Below, one piece after another: positions 1 to 6,546 of a stretch of 50,743 bases of DNA. This DNA is from a virus, in IMG/VR virus record IMGVR_UViG_3300047557_003366, positions 1 to 50,743 of that record, one strand, 5' to 3'. The translations under genes and the position numbers were made by a program. Below the pieces are notes generated by a model. It was not told where the DNA came from, made no database searches, and saw only the letters and a program-made list of their open reading frames with translations. Every line of letters begins with the position of its first letter. Position 1 is the stretch's first letter.

Positions 1-19
1 TCAAGTTTTATCCAAAATT

Positions 20-46
20 AAAAGGCCGGTTTTACCGGCCTTTTTT
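20..46. terminator. Bidirectional rho-independent terminator downstream of thyX
   Basis: An 11-bp GC-rich perfect stem (AAAAGGCCGGT, 3-base loop, ACCGGCCTTTT) is followed by T residues on the plus strand and by an AATTTT tract on the minus strand. It lies just past the stop codon of the minus-strand thyX gene, so it probably ends that transcript. The symmetric A/T flanks would also allow termination of a plus-strand transcript entering from the right-hand neighbour. Confidence 0.85.
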
Positions 47-52
47 ATGTTA

Positions 53-976
53 TCATAACGAGAATTTTTCTTTAAACTCTTTAAATTCTCTCTTGGATAG
101 ACGATATGAGTTTAAAAAATTAGCCTCAGAAGAATGTGTTGACATTACTGAATTGAAGGCATTCAAAAATGATACGCTATTACTATTACTATAATTAATT
201 ATATCTTGTAGCAATTGGTTGTCCATTTTACTGATATTAACTCTGTTTTTCCAGTAATCTTCAAACGCCTCAAAAGCTATAGGGCAAATCTCCCTAACAA
301 AATTTTCAAATAAATTAGACAGAGAAATAATTTCTTGTTGTGCATGATGGTCAGATCTCAGCTGCATATAATGTAATAGATTTTTCAAATCAATTTTCCA
401 ATATAGTTCAGTATAATTGTTTAATGGCAAAACAATTCGTGAAAGCTCTCTGGACAGACCTTGATGATCTTCATGATATGATTCAGCCTCTTCTGAATTT
501 AACAGTGACAGATAGGTATCATAGCTATCAACAGTATGCTTATGAATTCTTTCACTGATAATAGATTTCTCACGGTCCACTAATTCTTCACCGCTACCTT
601 GCTTATTAGTCTTACTTTGTGCTTGCAACCGGTCTTTTGGTGGTATATAAAACTCATCAGTCATAATGCTATATCGGCCACTATATTCATTAATAGTTGC
701 CATTCTATGACGAACATGCTGCCTCATAACAAATATAGGAATTTTAATATGGAATTTAAATTCAACCATTTCTAGGGGAGTAGTATGATAGTTTTTAACA
801 AGATATCTGATGAGAGACCTATCCTCACTTACAGTCTTGGTCCCATCGCCATAACTTACTCTGGCAGCTTCAACTATGCTTTTATCGTTTCCCATAACAT
901 CTTTAAGACCAACAAAACCATGGTCTAAGTAAGGTATATAACTTGGGTTATTTAAAACGTCTTTTTGCAGTGTCAT
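53..976 (-). CDS. thyX: Flavin-dependent thymidylate synthase ThyX
   Basis: 307 residues. ThyX makes dTMP from dUMP using FAD, NADPH and methylene-tetrahydrofolate, supplying thymidylate for phage DNA synthesis. The family signature RHRx7S is present as RHRMATINEYS and continues into GRY, and the C-terminal half carries LRSDHHAQQEI, matching the conserved LRxxxxAQxEI segment. Length is normal for phage ThyX. T4 itself uses the unrelated ThyA-type enzyme, so this is a replacement found in many aquatic phages. The ATG is preceded by AGAGGA. That ribosome site and the start codon lie in a strong hairpin (974-1005), suggesting translational control. The gene ends a minus-strand cluster at the terminator at 20-46. 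Confidence 0.95.
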   Translation of the reverse strand: MTLQKDVLNNPSYIPYLDHGFVGLKDVMGNDKSIVEAARVSYGDGTKTVSEDRSLIRYLVKNYHTTPLEMVEFKFHIKIPIFVMRQHVRHRMATINEYSGRYSIMTDEFYIPPKDRLQAQSKTNKQGSGEELVDREKSIISERIHKHTVDSYDTYLSLLNSEEAESYHEDHQGLSRELSRIVLPLNNYTELYWKIDLKNLLHYMQLRSDHHAQQEIISLSNLFENFVREICPIAFEAFEDYWKNRVNISKMDNQLLQDIINYSNSNSVSFLNAFNSVMSTHSSEANFLNSYRLSKREFKEFKEKFSL

Positions 977-1005
977 GATTTGTATCCTCTTGATACATAA
1001 TCATG
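974..1005 (-). promoter_or_regulatory. Hairpin sequestering the thyX ribosome site and start codon
   Basis: On the minus-strand RNA the arms CATGATT and AATCATG (7 bp) and the inner arms GTATC and GATAC (5 bp) pair around a 5-base AAGAG loop, with small 2x1 internal mismatches. The thyX start codon lies in the outer 3' arm and the Shine-Dalgarno AGAGGA spans the loop and inner arm. T4 genes e, soc and 49 are known to use comparable hairpins to silence translation from long early transcripts. A similar role here is inferred. Confidence 0.55.
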
Positions 1006-1020
1006 CTAAATCTTTAGGAT

Positions 1021-1392
1021 TCAGTCAATTTTTCTATTACTTAGTTTTTTACGCGGTTTTCTAGCTTTGCTTTTTGGTTTGTTAGCTTTTAATTCAGATA
1101 ATACAGTTGATTCAATTGTAGAGAAAAATTCTTTAGTCCACTTGTTAACGTCCCTTTTTACCTTTGACGAATTTATTGTGACTTCGTAGCTTTGAATGTC
1201 TCTTAGCTCTGGGTCTATACTTCTTTCCCGTAAAACTAATTCTGCAAAATCTGCAGGTGAAATAATAATTTTACAACCATTTTTGGTAATTATAGTAGCA
1301 TTTTTAATATATTCTATGGGTGGTTCGCCATCCAGAATTAACTCATTGAAAATTTGATCCCAGATATCATTTTTTTGTTGTGGTTTTGTCAT
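1021..1392 (-). CDS. Conserved-looking phage protein of unknown function
   Basis: 123 residues, not recognised. The N-terminal two thirds is a mixed, mildly acidic sequence (DIWDQIFNELILDGEPPIEYI). The last 25 residues are strongly basic (KPKSKARKPRKKL), a tail that could bind nucleic acid. The ATG is preceded by AGAGG, and a perfect T4-type late octamer TATAAATA lies 28 bases upstream (1421-1428), so it is probably expressed late. It runs into thyX 44 bases downstream and may be co-transcribed with it. No function is assigned. Confidence 0.7.
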   Translation of the reverse strand: MTKPQQKNDIWDQIFNELILDGEPPIEYIKNATIITKNGCKIIISPADFAELVLRERSIDPELRDIQSYEVTINSSKVKRDVNKWTKEFFSTIESTVLSELKANKPKSKARKPRKKLSNRKID

Positions 1393-1420
1393 ATCTATAC
1401 CTCTGGGTTTCTGTTATATG

Positions 1421-1428
1421 TATTTATA
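1421..1428 (-). promoter_or_regulatory. Late promoter octamer TATAAATA
   Basis: Exact match to the T4 late -10 octamer on the minus strand, 28 bases ahead of the start at 1392. It is the best-matching late promoter in the left part of the window and probably drives the small gene and thyX. Confidence 0.7.
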
Positions 1429-1522
1429 CATCAAGATGATCTTGTTGTCTGGTTTTTCTTTACAATTAGAAGTACAAAAAACAGTTGTATTAGTAATTTG
1501 TTCACAGCCAGGATATTTGTTA

Positions 1523-2521
1523 TTACTCAGAACCACTAGGAGGCGGTTCTGGTGGTGACGGTGGCACTGGAGGTGTAAATGACCCCGGTGGGGTTGGTGG
1601 ATTCGGTGTTGGTCCTGCGCCACTTGCTGTCAATCCAAGTAATGTGCCAGTTGTGCCGCCGATATAATTGGAAAAAAACGTTATGGAGTATCCAGGTTGA
1701 CCACCACTTCCACCGCTTGTGTATGTAGTCTGTCCAACTGACCCTGCTGATGCTAAACTGCCTCCATTGCCACCATCTGCAACAAATTGATTACCACCTG
1801 TTCCTCCTAGCCCACCAGTTGTTTGGTTTCCTGGATTTCCATTGCTTCCAAATCTACCTTCAGTGACACCACATCCGTTTGCAATTCCAACGTTGCCAAA
1901 TCCTGCTCCACCTCCACCGGCACCGGCACTGGCATTCCAGTAACTATCTTCGCCTCCGCCACCTCCACCGCCTCCACCGCCCGCGATTGTGCCATTATTG
2001 GTAAGACGAGTTGGAGATAACATTCTAAAGGCATGGCCCCCATCTCCGCCCCCACCACCAGTAAAAAATCCACAGCCTACCGCAGGTGTACCATCACCTC
2101 CTGCACCACCTTTGCCAATTATGTAAGAACCAGGATTAATTATAACATCTACAACAGATCCGCTAGGAAATGTCCCAGTATCAAATGCAAACTTAGTTGG
2201 GTCTGTACAAAAAACATCTCCTGTGACAGTCACATTAGTACCAATTGAAGAAACACCGTCCCATCCACGGGCTAATACATAAGTACTAGCTACAAAATTA
2301 TAAGTAGACCCACTTAGATTTATTAAAACATATTTGGATTTTCCATAAAAATCTGAAAATTTGATATTGGTTGTTGGAAATTTTGAAATAACATCTGTAC
2401 TTGGAGCAAATCTATTAACACTTTTATATGCATTCATGTTGAGGTTAGTTGCACCAGCAGCTAATTTAAATTCATTTTGAATAGTTGCGAAGGACAGTGC
2501 ACCTGATGATGGAATAGTCAT
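1523..2521 (-). CDS. Glycine-rich virion protein, candidate gp38-like fibre-tip adhesin
   Basis: 332 residues. The N-terminus (MTIPSSGALSFATIQNEF) is the motif that opens many tail-fibre-associated proteins of marine T4-like phages. After residue ~130 the protein becomes a glycine-rich array (runs such as GGAGGDG, GGGGGDGG, GAGGGGAGFG), and it ends in a proline-rich tail (PPVPPSPPEPPP). Glycine-rich motifs of this kind build the polyglycine-II sandwich of gp38 adhesins at the fibre tips of phages such as S16. The gene starts 2 bases after the stop of the preceding long fibre gene, the same order as 37-38 in T-even phages. The adhesin role is inferred from composition and position. AAGGAA precedes the ATG. 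Confidence 0.6.
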   Translation of the reverse strand: MTIPSSGALSFATIQNEFKLAAGATNLNMNAYKSVNRFAPSTDVISKFPTTNIKFSDFYGKSKYVLINLSGSTYNFVASTYVLARGWDGVSSIGTNVTVTGDVFCTDPTKFAFDTGTFPSGSVVDVIINPGSYIIGKGGAGGDGTPAVGCGFFTGGGGGDGGHAFRMLSPTRLTNNGTIAGGGGGGGGGGEDSYWNASAGAGGGGAGFGNVGIANGCGVTEGRFGSNGNPGNQTTGGLGGTGGNQFVADGGNGGSLASAGSVGQTTYTSGGSGGQPGYSITFFSNYIGGTTGTLLGLTASGAGPTPNPPTPPGSFTPPVPPSPPEPPPSGSE

Positions 2522-2523
2522 GA

Positions 2524-4602
2524 TTATTCCTTAAGTTTAGATTTTAATTCATCTATTTGGACTTGCTGTTCTTTAACTGCTTCAATTAACAATGAAACTA
2601 TTCTGTCATATTTTACTGCAAGAAATCCGTCGTCTCTCTGTCCCACTATTTCAGGTAGAACTTCTTTAACTTCTTGTGCAATTACTCCAATATCATTTTT
2701 TCTGACAAAATATCCATCTATTCCACCATGCTTAGTGATGTAATCATCATTCCAGTCAAAATAAACACCATTAATACGTTTAACTTTATCAAGTGCATTA
2801 TCTATAGTTTTTATGTTTTCCTTAAACCTAATGTCAGATGAGTAGAATGCAGTAATATCATTGGTTGCACGAATTTCTCCCGTTGTTCCAGAAGATGCTG
2901 TCCCAACACCCAAACTAGTTACACGTGTGCCACCATTAACCTCTAGGTTTTCACTTGGTGTTGCAGTATTAATACCAAAGTAACCACTGCTTGCATTAAA
3001 GAAAAGTTTGTTTGTCGTTACTTTGACAGTTTGTGGTGATCCTGCTGCTGATACCATCATAGGATATAATGTTGTGCTTGCAGTGTCATTGGTTGCTGTT
3101 AACGTAAATGCACTTGTTGTACTTGAGCTTGCATACAGATTTGTTCCATCACTGTAAAAAACAAATATATCACGTGAATTTGGTGCAGTGCTTAATGTTG
3201 GTGGAACGTTATTAACCCACTTAAATGCACTTCCCCATGTTGTGATTGTTCTATTACCGCCGCTATCCTGTAGTACATTTAGAGTGTATGTACCAATTTT
3301 TAAATTTGTTGGATCAACGAAGGTTCTGCCTGTATTTGTAAGTGTTACAGTGGCAATTTGTCCAAGTGACGCATCCCAGGATATTGTTCCACTTGTGTCT
3401 AATAATGTGATACTTAATATATTAGCTTTTGCAGTGCTAAAACTGCCTAATACATCTAACGTTGCAGCTGGCACAGAGGTTCCAATCCCAACACTTCCGG
3501 TGCTGGTGACTCTAATAGTCTCTGTCCCATTATTAAACATTTGAATGACACCAGTAGACGAACTAAACATGCCAGTATCGCCATCCGTACCAAAGCTATA
3601 ACCAACGTTACTTGAGTCACTAGTAGGCACTCCAACAATACTTCGTATGCCACCATTTACTTGCAGGGTTGAGTTGACACTTGATGTGTTTATACCTAGT
3701 GTGCCAGCGGCAGCATTAAATGCAAATTTTGTTGTTGTTACTTTTGCCGGTTGAGAACTTCCACTTGACGCAACCATTACAGGATATAATACACTTGATG
3801 CTAGATCGTTAGAAGCCTCTATTCCAGACGAAGATAATGCAGATGTTGCTGTACCAACAAGGTTGGTTGCATAGACATTAGCAAACCTAAAACTGGTACT
3901 ACCCATGTTGTAAGTGTTATCGGCGGCTGGTAAGTTATTTTGGCTTCCACGAAATACAGATAGGTCACCTGTAACGCCTATTCCTGAGATACTACTATTC
4001 AAATTTAAACCAGGACGTATTACGCTGAATCCCGTGATTGCAGGGTTTGGTGTAAATTGTGCATCCAGTGAAAAAATAGCCAGTAATGTATTATTGATTA
4101 TAATTCGCCAAACATTATGGTTTAACGCACCATCCGAAATTCTTACTGAGTCTACAGTTGAATAGCCTGTCAATGCTGGACTAATAGGATCTAATCCATT
4201 ACTAGCCCCCAGTGGGCCTAATAAAAGCCATGCCGCTCCGCTATAAACAAATAATTGATTCGTGGCTGTATTATACCAAAAATCACCTGTGGTTGCAGCA
4301 CCTGATGGTGTTGATCCTGAAATTATAACACCGCCAACGGATGTCCAAGATGAGCTAGTTGAATCATATACTTTCAATACTTGATTGGCAGTATCATACC
4401 ATGTCTGGCCATTTACAGGATTATCTGGTGCTGTGTTTGCAGCGAAATTTTGCATAATCCACAGCATGTTTTCATTCACTGGTGCCCCGTAGTTTACAAA
4501 CCCTCGTCCAGGAAATTTAATACTTGCTGCGGTGGTTGATATACTACCATCTGCAACAGTGGTTAAAAGACTTCCATCATAATTGTAAATATTTGTAGAC
4601 AT
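2524..4602 (-). CDS. Tail fibre with C-terminal S74 (intramolecular chaperone) domain
   Basis: 692 residues. Residues 1-128 form a module shared with two other proteins in this window (NIYNYDGSL, ADGSISTTAASIKFPG, NPVNGQTWYDT) and probably anchor the fibre to the virion. The shaft contains two related ~60-residue repeats (around 265-325 and 505-562, each reading NDxASxxLYPxMV then FNA...GxxGINT). The last 105 residues are a peptidase-S74 chaperone: SSDIRFKENI at ~588, then DIGVIAQEV and a C-terminal coiled coil. In this family the chaperone trimerises the fibre and cleaves itself off just before the Ser-Asp. A late promoter lies 25 bases upstream and AAAGG precedes the ATG. Overall this is a receptor-binding fibre; the receptor is unknown. 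Confidence 0.85.
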   Translation of the reverse strand: MSTNIYNYDGSLLTTVADGSISTTAASIKFPGRGFVNYGAPVNENMLWIMQNFAANTAPDNPVNGQTWYDTANQVLKVYDSTSSSWTSVGGVIISGSTPSGAATTGDFWYNTATNQLFVYSGAAWLLLGPLGASNGLDPISPALTGYSTVDSVRISDGALNHNVWRIIINNTLLAIFSLDAQFTPNPAITGFSVIRPGLNLNSSISGIGVTGDLSVFRGSQNNLPAADNTYNMGSTSFRFANVYATNLVGTATSALSSSGIEASNDLASSVLYPVMVASSGSSQPAKVTTTKFAFNAAAGTLGINTSSVNSTLQVNGGIRSIVGVPTSDSSNVGYSFGTDGDTGMFSSSTGVIQMFNNGTETIRVTSTGSVGIGTSVPAATLDVLGSFSTAKANILSITLLDTSGTISWDASLGQIATVTLTNTGRTFVDPTNLKIGTYTLNVLQDSGGNRTITTWGSAFKWVNNVPPTLSTAPNSRDIFVFYSDGTNLYASSSTTSAFTLTATNDTASTTLYPMMVSAAGSPQTVKVTTNKLFFNASSGYFGINTATPSENLEVNGGTRVTSLGVGTASSGTTGEIRATNDITAFYSSDIRFKENIKTIDNALDKVKRINGVYFDWNDDYITKHGGIDGYFVRKNDIGVIAQEVKEVLPEIVGQRDDGFLAVKYDRIVSLLIEAVKEQQVQIDELKSKLKE

Positions 4603-4627
4603 TCATTTTACCTTTGACAATTTACTT

Positions 4628-4635
4628 TATTTATG
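4628..4635 (-). promoter_or_regulatory. Late promoter octamer CATAAATA
   Basis: One mismatch from TATAAATA, 25 bases upstream of the fibre start at 4602, with the same spacing as other late promoters here. It should drive the fibre and the adhesin candidate downstream. Confidence 0.65.
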
Positions 4636-4671
4636 CCAATTACGACATTATTCATACGCCACATACTTTGA

Positions 4672-5787
4672 TTATGTTTTGATAATTTTATTAAGCATGA
4701 TGGTAGGCTGGGTATTTTGATGGGCTCCACCGCCACCAGTACTGCTCGTTGTTGCAGTGCCTAATCCAGCTGATCCTGATGAAATTAATTGTTCTGAACC
4801 ACCCACAATAGCAGAAACTGTATGTGTGTGTGCAGGCATTTCAGCAGTAATTAGTGTGTGTGTTTGTGTACCACCTGTGCCTCCTAAAAGTGTTCCAGAA
4901 ATTCCCGCGCCAGCCAGTGTAATTCTATTTGCGGCAGTGCCATCCATGTTGTCTATTCCTGCAGCGACTCTACCGCGTAAATCAGGGAGATTGAAGGTCG
5001 TGGAGTTATCGCCTATACCAAACGTAGTTCCTATTACTGCAAATAATGCTGAGTAGGTTGTACGGCTCACCGCTTGCCCTGCGCAAAGTAAGAATCCGCC
5101 AGGAGCAGTTGATCCTGCAAAGTCTAAAATAGTTCCAGTTGGGACTTCAGTTGCTGATCCACTGTACCCACTAAATCCACTGACACCACTGTAGCCACTA
5201 AACCCACTATATCCACTAAACCCACTAAATCCACTTGCGCTGCTATATCCGCTGAATCCACTAAAGCTGCTGTATCCGCTAAATCCACTAAAGCTGCTAT
5301 ATCCGCTGAAACCACTAAAACTACTGAAGCCACTATAGCCACTCAGTCCTAGGCCACTGAATCCACTTACACCAGAATATCCACTTGTCAAATCCATAGG
5401 GCCTAAAAGTGTCCAAGCTGCCCCTGTCCATATATAAATTTTATTATCACTTGTATTATACCAAAATGCACCAAGGTTAGCTCCTGCTCCTGGATCGGCT
5501 GCGGCAGCAATAACACCCCCTCCACTTATCCAAGTTGCAGATACACTATCATATACTTTTAATATTTTATTGACTGTGTCATACCATGTTTGGCCATTAA
5601 CTGGGTTAGATGGGGCAGATATTGCCGCAAAGTTTTGCATTACCCATAGCATATTTTGATTAATGGCCGCACCATACGGTACATATCCTTTACCAGGAAA
5701 TTTTATACTTGCTGCAGTCGTAGATATGCTACCATCTGCCAAGGTGATGAATAGTGTGCCATCATAATTATAAATGTTTGTTGCCAT
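4672..5787 (-). CDS. Collar-domain tail fibre with Gly-X-Ser repeat shaft
   Basis: 371 residues from the ATG at 5787; a TTG one codon upstream is less likely. Residues 1-128 closely match the N-terminal module of the S74 fibre (NIYNYDGTL, GSISTTAASIKFPGKG, NPVNGQTWYDT). Then comes ~80 residues of GFSGYS-type triplets, a collagen-like shaft. Next is a phage tail-collar domain (GTILDFAGSTAPGGFLLCAGQ, NLPDLRGRVAAG). The protein ends in a short segment with HTHTVSA, as in short-tail-fibre and microcystin-dependent-protein-like tips. It sits between the S74 fibre and a 196-residue structural gene, 23 bases after the latter. Probably a trimeric fibre or receptor-binding protein. Confidence 0.85.
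   Translation of the reverse strand: MATNIYNYDGTLFITLADGSISTTAASIKFPGKGYVPYGAAINQNMLWVMQNFAAISAPSNPVNGQTWYDTVNKILKVYDSVSATWISGGGVIAAAADPGAGANLGAFWYNTSDNKIYIWTGAAWTLLGPMDLTSGYSGVSGFSGLGLSGYSGFSSFSGFSGYSSFSGFSGYSSFSGFSGYSSASGFSGFSGYSGFSGYSGVSGFSGYSGSATEVPTGTILDFAGSTAPGGFLLCAGQAVSRTTYSALFAVIGTTFGIGDNSTTFNLPDLRGRVAAGIDNMDGTAANRITLAGAGISGTLLGGTGGTQTHTLITAEMPAHTHTVSAIVGGSEQLISSGSAGLGTATTSSTGGGGAHQNTQPTIMLNKIIKT
5160..5385 (-). repeat. Tandem repeat coding for Gly-X-Ser triplets
   Basis: Within the collar fibre, 18- to 36-base units reading roughly CCACTAAATCCACTGTA on the plus strand repeat over about 220 bases. They encode GFSGYS, GFSSFS and GVSGFS. The triplets keep Gly-X-Ser register with aromatic X, which is unlike the Pro-rich triplets of animal collagen. 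Such DNA is prone to copy-number change, so fibre length could vary between isolates. Confidence 0.85.
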
Positions 5788-5810
5788 CAAATATTTCCTT
5801 CGTACATAAA

Positions 5811-6401
5811 TTAAACTGTTTGAATTCTTATAGTATAAACTATTGCTATTTGTCTATTTAAACTTTTTTGTATTGGGCTAAAAATAACGTGAGATAATAG
5901 CCTGCCTTCTGCTGGGCCATTTGGATCATATGCCTTAAGTCCAAGTTCATTAAAAACATACGGACCTGTCATAGTTGTTGCTGTATCAAATGCATCTTGT
6001 CCTGCTGGTTCTCCAACACCAAGATTACATGTTACAATAACATCTGTGTAAGTAGTGCCACTCACATGTGATGTTACGATAAAATTATCCGTTGGTTGTG
6101 GGTTAAGAGGGCTCATATCGTTGACACACTTTGAATAAGTTTGATTATATAGTTGTGCAGATGTGCCCACTACATTGGGTGGTAGATATGTTATAGTTCC
6201 AGTGCCACTGACAGTTGCAGCACCATTTCCAAATACCATGTCTTGAATCCAACTATCTGGTCTATTTGCAATAGTTCTTGCCAAACTTATACTGAAGTTT
6301 TCATAATTTATTGCATTCTTTTTATCTAGTATAATTTCATTAGTTACAGCGTCCTTTATAAGAACATGTCCTTCTACAAAAACCTTAGAATAGTTATTCA
6401 T
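5811..6401 (-). CDS. Putative virion structural protein
   Basis: 196 residues. The N-terminus reads VFVEGHVLIKDAVTNEIILDKKNAINYEN, a segment of the kind (GxVxIxDxxTxExxxxKxNxI) that opens many phage tail-associated proteins; the string is split here as VFVEGHVLIKDAVTN and EIILDKKNAINYEN. The rest is beta-rich with no enzymatic motif. It starts one base after the stop of a 43-residue ORF carrying the same N-terminal motif and lies upstream of the collar fibre. AGGA precedes the ATG. A tail or fibre-attachment role is inferred from context. Confidence 0.65.
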   Translation of the reverse strand: MNNYSKVFVEGHVLIKDAVTNEIILDKKNAINYENFSISLARTIANRPDSWIQDMVFGNGAATVSGTGTITYLPPNVVGTSAQLYNQTYSKCVNDMSPLNPQPTDNFIVTSHVSGTTYTDVIVTCNLGVGEPAGQDAFDTATTMTGPYVFNELGLKAYDPNGPAEGRLLSHVIFSPIQKSLNRQIAIVYTIRIQTV

Positions 6402-6402
6402 A

Positions 6403-6534
6403 TTATGTCCTTTTATTCACTAGTATTTCTCCGGTATTTACATCAATAATTTTTAAATTACCGTAGACCATTACACCTGCTTGATCTTTAATACCGTTGT
6501 TTTCTGATTTCTTTTCTTGTTTTTTATTGTCCAT
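6403..6534 (-). CDS. 43-residue ORF, truncated paralogue of the next protein's N-terminus
   Basis: A short ORF in the gap between the giant protein and the 196-residue protein. After a basic, polar head (MDNKKQEKKSENNG) it reads VMVYGNLKIIDVNTGEILVN, which aligns with VFVEGHVLIKDAVTNEIILD of the downstream neighbour. It stops where the neighbour continues into NAINYEN. It ends one base before the neighbour's ATG, and its last codons (AAAAGGACA) supply that gene's ribosome site, so the two may be translationally coupled. A CATAAATA late octamer lies only 4 bases upstream of its ATG, so a transcript from it would have almost no leader. It is either a real small virion protein or a remnant of a duplication. 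Confidence 0.5.
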   Translation of the reverse strand: MDNKKQEKKSENNGIKDQAGVMVYGNLKIIDVNTGEILVNKRT

Positions 6535-6538
6535 GGCT

Positions 6539-6546
6539 TATTTATG
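6539..6546 (-). promoter_or_regulatory. Late promoter octamer CATAAATA
   Basis: Overlaps the stop codon of the giant gene and lies 4 bases before the 43-residue ORF. The expected start site falls at or near that ORF's ATG. It could drive the fibre genes downstream independently of the wedge operon. Confidence 0.5.

Noticed and set aside
1393-1522. 130-base gap for a hidden gene or RNA
   Set aside because: No ORF with a ribosome site and no stable structure seen. It holds only the late promoter at 1421.
5160-5385. Evenly repeated DNA that could be mistaken for a CRISPR array
   Set aside because: Units are in frame, encode Gly-X-Ser triplets inside a fibre gene and have no unique spacers.
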